From JADHLJ01 sp038146985 (GTDB taxonomy: Bacteria > Pseudomonadota > Alphaproteobacteria > Thalassobaculales > Thalassobaculaceae), in NCBI GenBank assembly GCA_038146985.1, contig JAYQSQ010000012.1, positions 1-64,000 of the forward strand: DNA of 64,000 bases, read 5' to 3'. Position numbers and translations under genes: made by a program. Of the stretch, positions 51,951 through 60,328 are shown piece by piece. Below the pieces are notes generated by a model. The model saw nothing but the letters and a program-made list of their open reading frames with translations, searched no databases and had not been told where the DNA came from. Position 1 is the stretch's first letter. Each line of letters begins with the position of its first letter.

Positions 51951-53003
51951 ATGCGAAATGCAATATTCACCGCTGCCCTGCTTGGCGCGGTCGCGCTGTC
52001 GGGAACGGCGAACGCCGAATGCTCGGACAAGAACTGGAAGGACTGCGCCGGCAAGCCCTGGGTCGACGGCAAGGTCATGGACACGCCGCTCGGCTCGAAA
52101 TGGTGGCCGAATCCGCTGTGGGGCGCGGGCGACGAGGCCGGCTCCACGAATTGGTACACCAAGCCCGACGTGATCAAGCGCGCGCTCTCGGCGACCAAGA
52201 ACGGCAAGGTCTACAGGCTCGGGCACGAATACAATTCGGAAATGCCGCTGTTCGGCGCCCGCAAGTTCTCGCTGCGCATTCCAGGCACGCCGACCGGCGG
52301 CACCTTCGGCGCCAACCGGATCATGTGGAATGACGAGTTCCTCGCCACCGAGGTTGGCCAGGTCGGCACCCAGTTCGACGGGCTCGGCCATATCGGGGTC
52401 GAGGTCGGCGCGCCGGGCGATAAGAACGAAATGCGCTGGTACAACGGCTTCACGGCGGCGGAGATGGGCAATCCCTATGGGTTGAACAAGCTCGGCACCC
52501 ACAAGCTGCATCCGATCGTCGCCCGCGGCATCCTGCTCGATATCCAGGCGGTGCGCGGCCGGGTGATGGAAAAGGGCGAGGAAATCACCATGGCCGACGT
52601 CAAGGCGGCACTGAAGAAGCAGGGCATGGAGAACTTCAAGTTCGCCCCCGGTGACGCGATCCTGTTCCGCACCGGCTGGGAAGCCTATTGGACCGACCCC
52701 GCGAAGTTCAACGACGGCTGCCCCGGCATCGGCATGGAAGTTGCGCGCTGGGTGGCTGAGGACGTTCAGGCCGGCGTGACCGGTGGTGACACCTGGCCGG
52801 TGGACGCGGTTCCGAACCCGGATCCGGCCTGCGTGTTCTGCGTGCATCAGTTCCTGCAGACCCGTCACGGCATCGTCAATCAGGAGAACATGAAGCTCTC
52901 CGAACTGGCGGCCGACGGCGTTTACGTCTTCACCTACATGTACACACCTGCCCCGATTACCGGAGCCACCGGCTCCATGGGCGCGCCGATCGCGATCAAC
53001 TAA
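51951..53003 (+). CDS. Secreted cyclase-family (kynurenine formamidase-like) protein, variant metal site
   Basis: The 350-residue protein has a signal peptide (AALLGAVALSGTANA-EC) and the cyclase fold: WPNPLWGAGDEAGSTNWYT, VGTQFDGLGHIG, FAPGDAILFRTGWEAYW, VHQFLQTRHGIVNQENM. Kynurenine formamidases and isatin hydrolases carry HxGTHxDxPxH; here the central GTH is GTQ (Gln141), with Asp143 and His147 kept. This Q-type subgroup is widespread but poorly characterised. AGGGAGA lies upstream of the ATG. The 213 bp before it, after tRNA-Glu, show no other feature. A terminator follows the gene. Confidence 0.8.
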   Translation: MRNAIFTAALLGAVALSGTANAECSDKNWKDCAGKPWVDGKVMDTPLGSKWWPNPLWGAGDEAGSTNWYTKPDVIKRALSATKNGKVYRLGHEYNSEMPLFGARKFSLRIPGTPTGGTFGANRIMWNDEFLATEVGQVGTQFDGLGHIGVEVGAPGDKNEMRWYNGFTAAEMGNPYGLNKLGTHKLHPIVARGILLDIQAVRGRVMEKGEEITMADVKAALKKQGMENFKFAPGDAILFRTGWEAYWTDPAKFNDGCPGIGMEVARWVAEDVQAGVTGGDTWPVDAVPNPDPACVFCVHQFLQTRHGIVNQENMKLSELAADGVYVFTYMYTPAPITGATGSMGAPIAIN

Positions 53004-53022
53004 GGCGCGGCACACACCCGTC

Positions 53023-53058
53023 CAGGGCCGGTCCGCAAGGGCCGGCCCTGTTTGTTTT
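53023..53058 (+). terminator. Rho-independent terminator after the cyclase gene
   Basis: CAGGGCCGG (53023-53031) pairs with CCGGCCCTG (53042-53050) across a 10-nt loop, followed by TTTGTTTT (53051-53058). It lies 20 nt after the cyclase stop and just before the ABC ATPase start, so it separates the two units. Confidence 0.88.
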
Positions 53059-53069
53059 CGAGGACCTGC

Positions 53070-53717
53070 ATGGCCGATCTGATCAGCATCCAAGGACTGA
53101 CGCACGCCTACGCGGAGCGTCCGGTTCTGGAAATCGGCGCCTGGAGCCTGGCCGCCGGCGAGGAAGCGGCGATCGCCGGGCCGTCCGGCAGCGGCAAGTC
53201 CACCCTGCTGCATATTCTCGCCGGCTTGCAGATCGCCGATGGCGGAACCATCACAGTCGCCGGCGCCGACTGGCGCGCCCTGTCGCCCAATCAGCGCGAC
53301 AAAGCGCGAGGCCGGAACATCGGCATCGTCTTTCAAGCGCTCCACCTGATCGGTGCGATCAGCGTGCGCGACAACCTCCGCCTCGCCCAACGCCTGGCCG
53401 GCGGGACAGGCGACGATACAAAGATTTCCGACCTCCTCGGCGAGCTCGGAATCGGCTCCAGCTCGGATAGCCGCCCCTTTCATCTCAGCCATGGCGAACG
53501 GCCGCGCGTGGCCATCGCCCGCGCTGTTATCAACCGGCCTGCCTTGATCCTGGCCGACGAGCCCACCTCGGCCCTTGACGACGACAACGCAGCAACCGTG
53601 ATGGAATTGCTGCGGGGCCAGGCCCGCGCCTGCGGCGCATCCCTTGTCGTCGCGAGCCATGACCGACGAATTCTGGATAGTTTCGGGTCCGTCATGACCC
53701 TTGGCGGTGCGTCATGA
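53070..53717 (+). CDS. ABC transporter ATPase, MacB/LolD type
   Basis: The 215-residue ATPase has Walker A GPSGSGKST (residues 38-46), GIVFQALHLIGAISVRDNLRLAQ, Walker B LILADEPTSALD and the switch VASHDRR. The signature reads LSHGE (139-143) followed by RPRVAIARA, instead of the usual LSGGE/Q-RQR. A His therefore sits where the first Gly of the motif is expected. The partner FtsX-type permease overlaps by ATGA. ATG 53070 is chosen; an in-frame start at 53052 falls in the terminator. With DUF3299 and CobW downstream, the module may serve zinc handling. Confidence 0.87.
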   Translation: MADLISIQGLTHAYAERPVLEIGAWSLAAGEEAAIAGPSGSGKSTLLHILAGLQIADGGTITVAGADWRALSPNQRDKARGRNIGIVFQALHLIGAISVRDNLRLAQRLAGGTGDDTKISDLLGELGIGSSSDSRPFHLSHGERPRVAIARAVINRPALILADEPTSALDDDNAATVMELLRGQARACGASLVVASHDRRILDSFGSVMTLGGAS

Positions 53718-54895
53718 ACGCCTTCACGCTGGCCTTGGCCTATCTGCGCGAGCGATGGCTGGTGACAGCTCTCAACGCCTTGCTGCTCGCGCTGGGGATC
53801 GCAACGATCGCGGCGTTGTTTTCTTTCGATCACCAGTTCCGGGATCGCCTTTCCAGAGATGCCCGGGGAATCGATCTGGTGGTCGGCGCCAAGGGCAGCC
53901 CGCTGCAACTGGTACTCTCGACGGTCTATCACGCGGATATTCCGACGGGAAACATCCGCCTCTCCGATACTCAGCCGCTGCTCGGCCATCCCATGGTCCA
54001 GATGGCGGTTCCGCTGGCCCTCGGAGACAGTGTCGAGGGTTTTCGGGTTGTCGGCACCAGCCCGGATTTTCTCACCTTCCGAGATGCCGTGGTCGACCGA
54101 GGCCGGATTTGGGATCAGCCGCTCGAGGCGGTGCTGGGCGCCGAGGTTGCCCGCCGCCTGGGATTGGCGCCGGGCGCGGAGCTGGAGACCGCTCATGGCC
54201 TCTCCGAACGGGGCCCGAAGCACGAGGAGCATCACTATACCGTCACCGGCATTCTCGCCCCCACCGGCACGGTGATGGACCGCCTGGTGCTCACCTCGCT
54301 TGAAAGCGTCTGGGCGGTGCACGACAAGCCAGGCCAGGCCTTGCAAACGGAACGGATGATCACGGGTGTTCTGCTGAAGCTCAAATCACCCATCGCCGCT
54401 GTGACCCTGCCAGCGATGATCAACAGCCAGACGCCGATGCTGGCCGCCTCTCCCGCCGTCGAGACCGCCCGGCTGTTCGCGCTGGTCGGCTCTGGGCTCG
54501 ACGTGCTTCGGGGATTCGGGGTGATCCTGATGGCCAGCGCGGGGCTCGGCGTGTTCGTTGCCCTGACCGGCGCGCTGGAGCGGCGGCGCCTGGATCTGGC
54601 TATCCTGCGGACCCTCGGGGCCAGCAGGCTCTGGGTTGCGGGTGTTCTGGTTTTCGAGGGGCTGGCGCTGACCCTGCTCGGAACCGTCTGCGGCCTTGTT
54701 CTCGGTCATGCGGGCCTGGAGATCGTTGCGCGCACAATTGATCAAGCTGGTGCGGCAGGCCTTTCCGGCCTGGTTGTCGCGCCGGCCGAAGCCTGGCTCG
54801 CGCTCGGAGCGCTGATCATCGGTCTTGCCGCGTCCCTCGTCCCGGCGTTGCGCGCCTATCGCAATGATGTCGCGCGCATCCTGGCCTTGGGATAA
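53714..54895 (+). CDS. ABC transporter permease, FtsX/MacB type
   Basis: The 393-residue protein has one N-terminal helix (VTALNALLLALGIATIAALFSF), a periplasmic domain (about 40-240), and three C-terminal helices near GFGVILMASAGLGVFVALTGALERR, LVFEGLALTLLGTVCGLVLGHAGL and WLALGALIIGLAASLVPALRAYR. The C-terminus (ALRAYRNDVARILALG) is typical of the FtsX family. Such permeases transmit mechanical force or extract envelope lipids or proteins rather than pump solutes. The DUF3299 gene starts 10 nt after it. Confidence 0.87.
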   Translation: MNAFTLALAYLRERWLVTALNALLLALGIATIAALFSFDHQFRDRLSRDARGIDLVVGAKGSPLQLVLSTVYHADIPTGNIRLSDTQPLLGHPMVQMAVPLALGDSVEGFRVVGTSPDFLTFRDAVVDRGRIWDQPLEAVLGAEVARRLGLAPGAELETAHGLSERGPKHEEHHYTVTGILAPTGTVMDRLVLTSLESVWAVHDKPGQALQTERMITGVLLKLKSPIAAVTLPAMINSQTPMLAASPAVETARLFALVGSGLDVLRGFGVILMASAGLGVFVALTGALERRRLDLAILRTLGASRLWVAGVLVFEGLALTLLGTVCGLVLGHAGLEIVARTIDQAGAAGLSGLVVAPAEAWLALGALIIGLAASLVPALRAYRNDVARILALG

Positions 54896-54905
54896 AGTGC
54901 CGGAC

Positions 54906-55406
54906 ATGAGACCGAACGCGATTTTCTTGCCTATAGTATGCCTCCTGCTCGCGGTGCTTGTCGCGTCCCCGGCCATTGCCCAGCAATCCGGCCCGCCGCC
55001 GACTCATATCAGGCACAATCAGCCCGTGGACGAGGACGGTGCGGTGAAGTGGGAGGTCCTCTCCAATCTTGAGGTGCGCACGGAAACCCCGGCACCGTTG
55101 CAGACCATTTTTCACATTGAGTTCACCCCGGAGGTCAAGGCGCTCGGCGGCGAGATCGTGCGCCTGAAAGGTTTCATGTATCCGCTGAGCCCGGGCGAGA
55201 CGCATTCCAGTTTTCTGCTTTCCGCCCTGCCGCCTTCCTGCCCGTTCTGCCTGCCGGGCACGGCGACCACCCTGATCGACATCGTCAGCGAGGAGCCGAT
55301 CCGCTACACGCTTGAACCGGTGCTGCTGGAAGGTCGCTTGGCCCTACTGAAGGATGATGCAAGCGGCCTCTATTACCGCCTGACCCAGGCCCGTCCGATC
55401 GAATGA
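54906..55406 (+). CDS. DUF3299 (COG3495) periplasmic protein
   Basis: The 166-residue protein has a signal peptide (IVCLLLAVLVASPAIAQ-QS). The DUF3299 domain includes VKALGGEIVRLKGFMYPLSPGETHSSFLLSALPPSCPFCLPG, with two cysteines (SCPFC). This family is often encoded with MacB-like ABC transporters in Zur-controlled zinc operons of other proteobacteria. That link is recalled knowledge, not shown here. The start at 54906 lies 10 nt after the permease stop; the longer frame from 54825 is inside the permease gene. The stop overlaps the CobW-like gene by ATGA. Confidence 0.8.
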   Translation: MRPNAIFLPIVCLLLAVLVASPAIAQQSGPPPTHIRHNQPVDEDGAVKWEVLSNLEVRTETPAPLQTIFHIEFTPEVKALGGEIVRLKGFMYPLSPGETHSSFLLSALPPSCPFCLPGTATTLIDIVSEEPIRYTLEPVLLEGRLALLKDDASGLYYRLTQARPIE

Positions 55407-56419
55407 GCACCCACGGGACCTCGGGCAGCATCCCGGTCACCGTGCTGACCGGCTTTCTCGGCGGCGGCAAGACCACGTTGCTGAACCGCCTGTTGAAGGA
55501 CCCGGCTCTGGCGCGGACGGCGGTGATCGTCAACGAGTTCGGCGAGATCGGCCTCGACCATCTGATGCTCGAACCGCTTGACGGAGAGACCGTGGTGATG
55601 GCCGCCGGGTGCCTGTGCTGTACCATTCGCGAAGACCTGGCCGCGACCCTGGTCTCGCTCCTGCATCGGCGGGAGAGCGGCGCGGTGCCGCCCTATGACA
55701 GGATCGTCATCGAGACCACGGGTCTCGCCGACCCGGCGCCGATCGCTCAACTGCTTCTCACCCACCCGGATGTGACCGAGGATCACCACCTTGCCGGTCT
55801 GGTCTCCATTCTCGACGGACTGCACGGACCGGCGCAACTGGACGACACGCCGGAATGCGCCAAGCAGATCGCGATGGCCGACACGGTGGTGCTGAGCAAG
55901 ACGGATCTGGAAGGCGCGGACCCGGAAATTCTGCGGCGCCGGGTGGACGCCCTCAATCCCGGCGTCCCCGTGGTGCTCGCGTCGGAGACCGGGGCCGAAA
56001 TCCTCATCCAACCGGGCGGCACGACCCCTCTGGACATCGCCGCGCTGAGGGAAACCTTTGCCCACGAGCACGGACACGGCCATGGACACCATCACCATGA
56101 AGTCAACCGGCACGACGCCGGCATCCAGGCCGTGCCCCTGGTGATCGAAGAGCCCCAGGACTGGATCGGCCTTTCCATGTGGCTGTCCTTCATCGTATCG
56201 ACCTATGGCCAGCAGCTGCTTCGGCTGAAGGGCGTCATCAACGTCATCGACGAACCCCGGCCCCTCGTGATCAACGGCGTGCGCCATGTCTTCCATGATC
56301 CCGTGCACCTTCCTGCCTGGCCGGACGCGGACCGGCGCACGCGCCTGGTTTTCATCGTGAAGGATCTCGACCCCGCCTCAATCCTCGACAGCTGGCGCGA
56401 ATTTGCCGAGGCCGGTTGA
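55403..56419 (+). CDS. CobW/ZNG1-family GTP-binding metallochaperone
   Basis: The 338-residue G3E GTPase has Walker A GFLGGGKTTLLN (residues 17-28), the metal-binding GCLCC (69-73), Walker B-like VIETTGLADPAPI, the guanine motif LSKTDLEGAD, and a His-rich linker (HEHGHGHGHHHHE, about 220-232) before the CobW C-terminal domain. These proteins deliver zinc (or cobalt) to client enzymes using GTP. Overlap with the DUF3299 gene and the preceding ABC pair supports a metal-limitation module. No clear Zur box was found upstream of 53070. Confidence 0.9.
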   Translation: MSTHGTSGSIPVTVLTGFLGGGKTTLLNRLLKDPALARTAVIVNEFGEIGLDHLMLEPLDGETVVMAAGCLCCTIREDLAATLVSLLHRRESGAVPPYDRIVIETTGLADPAPIAQLLLTHPDVTEDHHLAGLVSILDGLHGPAQLDDTPECAKQIAMADTVVLSKTDLEGADPEILRRRVDALNPGVPVVLASETGAEILIQPGGTTPLDIAALRETFAHEHGHGHGHHHHEVNRHDAGIQAVPLVIEEPQDWIGLSMWLSFIVSTYGQQLLRLKGVINVIDEPRPLVINGVRHVFHDPVHLPAWPDADRRTRLVFIVKDLDPASILDSWREFAEAG

Positions 56420-57768
56420 GGCGACCGCTACGGGATACACAAGCCATCGTGTCCGACTCATCCCCCGCTCCACAACCGGCCGGCTCTTTCCTGCGGCTTC
56501 CGGACTGTTATCGGTTCTTCGCGCCGTTGGTACTGATGGTCGAGCTCAACATGATCTCGAAATCGGTGATCCACGGTTTCCTCGCCCGGATGCCGACCCC
56601 GGACGTGACTCTCGCGGCCTTCAATGCCGGCTTCACCTTCTATTTCGCGATCACCAGCGCGACCGAGGTGATTGTCGCCCTGAGCCTGTCCTATCTGAAA
56701 ACCCGGGCGGATCTGGGGCGGCTGATCGCTTTCACGGCAATGGTGCTGTTCGTGCCCTGGAGCATCGCCGTGCTCACCGTGTTTACCGGCCTTGGAGATA
56801 TCATCTTCGGCGGCTGGTTCAGCCTCAGCCCGCAAGGCCAGACCGAGGCGCGCTGGGCCACCGCGATGCTGGCGCTGAGCCCACCGGTCCTGCTGCTGCG
56901 GGGCACCGCCTTCGCGCTGCTGATGCTGAACCGCAAAACCATCATCATCACCGCCAGCACCTTTGTCCGCCTCGCCTCTCTCAGCCTGTCGCTGTTCGTG
57001 CTGCCGCTCTGGGTCGAGGGGGCGGCGGTGGGCGCGGCGGCCCTGGTGATCTGCATGGCCTCGGAGACCGTCTTCGCCTGGTTTTTCGCCTGGAAGCATC
57101 TGATGGCCCTGCCGGCGGGCGGCACCATTCGGGATACCTTCGGCGGCTATTGGCGGTTCTCCTGGCCGCTGATCATCAACTCCTCCTCCGAGATGGGCGT
57201 CATCTTCACCATCAACCTGTTTCTTGGCCGATTGCATGAGGCCGAACTGGCCATCGCCGCCTTTGGAATCATTCACGGCCTGGTCTCGCTGCTGATGGCG
57301 CCGATGCGCAACCTCGCGCAATCAGCCCAGACCCTGGTGGCGCGGCGCGAGGATGTGCGGGTCATGCTGGTCTTCACAGGTCAGTTGATCCTCGGCTTCA
57401 CGGTTCTTGCTTTGGTGCTGTTCGAGACCCCGCTGCGCGATGTGATCCTACGCGGCATCATGGGGCTGACTCCGGCGCTCGCGGCCTATTGCGAGCCGGC
57501 GATGAGCGCCGCCTTCACCATGTCGGTTTTCTGGGCCGGCGCCGCATTGTTCCGGGGCCTCCTCGCCAAGGCCCGCACCACCACGTCGCTTGCCATGGCC
57601 GGCGTGCTGCGGGTGATCACTGCCGCAGCGGCGGTTTCCGTCAGTCTGGCGCATCCGGAGCTGAACGGCGGTCTTCTCGGCGTTGCCGCCTGGGTGCTCT
57701 CCTATGCGGTCGAGACCAGCCTCAGCCTTTGGCGCCTGCGCCGGCTCGGCTGGTTCGTGGGGAAGTAG
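56416..57768 (+). CDS. MOP/MATE-superfamily-like membrane transporter
   Basis: This is a 450-residue membrane protein with about twelve hydrophobic segments (e.g. AFTAMVLFVPWSIAVLTVFTGLG, LSLSLFVLPLWVEGAAVGAAALVICMASETVFAW). The pattern is that of a multidrug/oligosaccharidyl-lipid/polysaccharide exporter, but no family-specific motif allows a substrate call. The long frame starts at a TTG (56416) overlapping the CobW stop with GAGG upstream. A GTG at 56449 (VSDSSPAPQP) is an alternative start without a good Shine-Dalgarno. It may be unrelated to the metal module. Confidence 0.7.
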   Translation: MRRPLRDTQAIVSDSSPAPQPAGSFLRLPDCYRFFAPLVLMVELNMISKSVIHGFLARMPTPDVTLAAFNAGFTFYFAITSATEVIVALSLSYLKTRADLGRLIAFTAMVLFVPWSIAVLTVFTGLGDIIFGGWFSLSPQGQTEARWATAMLALSPPVLLLRGTAFALLMLNRKTIIITASTFVRLASLSLSLFVLPLWVEGAAVGAAALVICMASETVFAWFFAWKHLMALPAGGTIRDTFGGYWRFSWPLIINSSSEMGVIFTINLFLGRLHEAELAIAAFGIIHGLVSLLMAPMRNLAQSAQTLVARREDVRVMLVFTGQLILGFTVLALVLFETPLRDVILRGIMGLTPALAAYCEPAMSAAFTMSVFWAGAALFRGLLAKARTTTSLAMAGVLRVITAAAAVSVSLAHPELNGGLLGVAAWVLSYAVETSLSLWRLRRLGWFVGK

Positions 57769-57825
57769 GCCCAAGCGCCCAGGAGTGATTGTGGCACGCC
57801 TAACCCACACGGCCTCACCCAATAC

Positions 57826-57971
57826 CGTATCCCCGGCGAAAGCCGAGGCCGATGCCTGCGGCGGTGGCTGGCGACGGGTGGTCGAGCAATTCCGCCGATC
57901 TCTGATAATGCTCCGCTACCCGTCACGGTGACCAGCCTCAGGCGTCGGCCCCGACCTTCGTCGGGGATACG
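57826..57971. repeat. 146-bp palindromic element, copy B
   Basis: It has the same 146-bp length and layout as copy A at 46607: 33-bp inverted ends (57826-57858 and 57939-57971) beginning CGTATCCCC, with an internal GACGGGTGGTCGAGCA-like arm facing ATGCTCCGCTACCCGTC. Mismatches are more frequent in the left end. It fills half of the 302-bp gap between the transporter and the acyl-CoA dehydrogenase gene. The remainder of that gap shows nothing else. Confidence 0.88.
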
Positions 57972-58070
57972 AAATCTGATACATCGTCTCTCCCCGCATA
58001 TCGCCGACGTGATCGCCGTTGCCCGAGCCCGGCGGTATTGTTCGCGGAGCCAGCGCAGGAAAGCCCGCAG

Positions 58071-59131
58071 ATGTCCGAATCCGACTCTCTTCTGATCGAC
58101 GCGACCACCCGGATTTTTCAGGATCTGTGTGATCCTCAGACCGTCAACGCCGCCAAGGACGATAGCTGGAAAGCGCCGCTCTGGCAGGCGCTGGAAGAGT
58201 CCGGTCTGACCCTGGCCTGGGTGCCGGAAGCACGGGGCGGCGCGGGTGCCGGATTGGCCGACGGTTTCGCCATCGCGGCGGTGTCCGGGCGCTTCGCGGT
58301 GCCGGTGCCGCTGGGTGAGACGCTGCTGGCCGGCTGGCTGCTCGCCGCTGGCGGCCTCGACTGCCACGTCGGCGCCATGACCGTGGCGCCGAGCCGCCCA
58401 CGGACAGGATCACGCTTCGCTCCGACGGAATGCTCGCGGGTCGCGCGCTCGGCATCCCCTTCGCCAGTTCCGTGGAGCATGTGGTCGTCCTGGCCGAGCG
58501 GGACGGCGCCCCTCATGTCGCGCTGGCGTCCGCCGGGGACTGCGCGATCCGAACCGCTCCGGGCCTCTCGGGAGATGGGCGGGACGCGGTCACTTTCGAC
58601 GGCGTGGTCCCGGTTGCCGTGGCGCCTCTATCTAAGGGCTTGGCGCGAATTCTCTCGCGCTGATGGGGCCGCGCTCCGCGCTTCGCAGATTGGGGGCGCC
58701 TTGCAGGAGATCCTTTCCATGGCCACCGCCTACGCCCAGGAACGGGTGGCCTTCGAGAAACCGATCGCCAAGTTCCAGGCGGTGCAGCACAATCTCGCAC
58801 GCCTCGCCGGAGAGACTGCGGCGGCTGTTGCGGCGGCAAGCTCGGCGGCGGACACCATCGCCACGATCGGCGGGCTCGGCGACGCAGCCTTCTTCAAGTG
58901 GCGGCCGCCAAGATCCGGGCCGGCGAGGCCGCCGGCGAAGGCGCGGCGATCGCCCATCAGGTGCACGGCGCCATTGGTTTCACCGAGGAGCATGTTCTGC
59001 ATCGCTTCACCCAGCGGCTCTGGGCCTGGCGCGACGATTTCGGCAATGAGAGCGAGTGGGCAGTTCAACTCGGCGAGTTTGTCGCCGAGGGCGGCGCCGA
59101 TGAGCTTTGGCCGCTTCTTGCCTCGCGTTAA
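58071..59131 (+). pseudogene. Acyl-CoA dehydrogenase (divergent subunit), frameshifted
   Basis: The coding signal is continuous over about 355 codons but changes frame three times. MSESDSLLIDATTR..VAPSRP runs to about 58400, and TDRITLRSDGMLAGRALGIPF..LARIL to about 58650. AALRASQIGGALQEILSMATAYAQERVAFEKPIAKFQAVQHNLA then runs to about 58900, and AAAKIRAGEAAGEGAAIAHQVHGAIGFTEEH.. continues to the stop at 59131. Four added bases in total restore one frame. The restored protein has the C-terminal ACAD helical domain (QVHGAIGFTEEH). It sits 27 nt before an intact ACAD gene, so the two may form a heteromeric enzyme. Confidence 0.83.
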
Positions 59132-59158
59132 AGTCATCCGGAAACGGGAACCCGACCC

Positions 59159-60319
59159 ATGTCGCAAGCCATCCATTTCGATCCGATCCGCCTGCCTCCG
59201 GAAGCCGAAGAGCTACGTATCGAGGTCCGCGCCTTCCTGGCGGAGGAGATCGCCAATGGCGGGTTCGATCCTCGTACGACGATCCTCTCCAGCGGTTTCG
59301 ACCGGGAGTTCAGCAAGCGCGTCGGCGCCAAGGGCTGGATCGGCATGACCTGGCCGAAGAAATACGGCGGCCGGGAGCGCAGTTTTCTCGAGCGCTATGT
59401 GGTAACCGAGGAGTTCCGCGTCGCCTGTGCCCCGACCGGAGCCCATTTCACCGCCGACCGCCAGAGCGGCCCGGTGCTACTGAAATACGCGCCGGATCAT
59501 ATCAAGCAGGAAGTGCTGCCGGCGATTACGAGGGGCGAGTGCACCTTCTGCATCGGCATGAGCGAGCCGAATTCCGGTTCCGACCTGTTCGCCGCCAGCG
59601 CCCGGGCGACGCGGACCGATGGCGGCTACGTCATCAACGGCACCAAGCTCTGGACCTCCAATGCCCACCAGTCCGACTTCATGATCGGGCTGTTCCGCAC
59701 CTCGCCGCCGACCAAGGAGAACCGGCGCCACGGCCTGACGCAGTTTCTGGTGCGCCTGAAGCAGCCCGGAATCACCATCAATCCGGTGCGCAACATGGCC
59801 CACAAGCACGAATTCAACGAGGTTGTCTTCGAGGATCTCTTCATTCCCGAGGACCATATTCTCGGCGAGGTCGACGGCGCCTGGAAGCAGGCGACCAGCG
59901 AGCTTGCCTATGAGCGCAGCGGGCCCGAGCGGTTCCTTGAGACCTACTATGTCCTGACCGAGCTCGTGCGCGTCCTCGGTGAGACCCCGGATACCCGCGC
60001 CGCCGAGGGGATCGGGCGCCTGGTGGCCCAGGTACATACCTTGCGCCGCATGTCGGTCTCGGTGAACGGTATGCTGCAGGCCGGGAAGGAGCCGGTGCTG
60101 GAGGGCTCGATCGTGAAGGACGTCGGCACGATCTGGGAGCAGACTCTGCCGGACAAGGCGCGCGCCCTCTCCGCCTTTGTGGATGCCGACCCCGGCAACC
60201 GGGCCGCCTTCGACGAATTGCTGCACTACGCGACCACGATCGCCCCTAAGCTGACCATCCAGGGCGGCACCACTGAGGTTTTGCGCGGCATCATCGCCCG
60301 CGGCCTTGGCCTGCGCTGA
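59159..60319 (+). CDS. Acyl-CoA dehydrogenase
   Basis: The 386-residue flavoenzyme has the FAD/substrate region CTFCIGMSEPNSGSDLFAASARATRTDGGYVINGTKLWTSNAHQSDFMIGLFRT, the central VRNMAHKHEFNEVVFEDLFIPEDHILGEVDGAWKQA, and the C-terminal IQGGTTEVLRGIIARGLGLR. It introduces a 2,3-double bond into an acyl-CoA, passing electrons to ETF. The Glu of TTEVLRG is near the FAD rather than the classical base, as in FadE26/28-like heteromeric ACADs. It is preceded by a second ACAD gene and followed 9 nt later by an acyl-CoA ligase gene. Confidence 0.9.
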   Translation: MSQAIHFDPIRLPPEAEELRIEVRAFLAEEIANGGFDPRTTILSSGFDREFSKRVGAKGWIGMTWPKKYGGRERSFLERYVVTEEFRVACAPTGAHFTADRQSGPVLLKYAPDHIKQEVLPAITRGECTFCIGMSEPNSGSDLFAASARATRTDGGYVINGTKLWTSNAHQSDFMIGLFRTSPPTKENRRHGLTQFLVRLKQPGITINPVRNMAHKHEFNEVVFEDLFIPEDHILGEVDGAWKQATSELAYERSGPERFLETYYVLTELVRVLGETPDTRAAEGIGRLVAQVHTLRRMSVSVNGMLQAGKEPVLEGSIVKDVGTIWEQTLPDKARALSAFVDADPGNRAAFDELLHYATTIAPKLTIQGGTTEVLRGIIARGLGLR

Positions 60320-60328
60320 GGCGCATCC

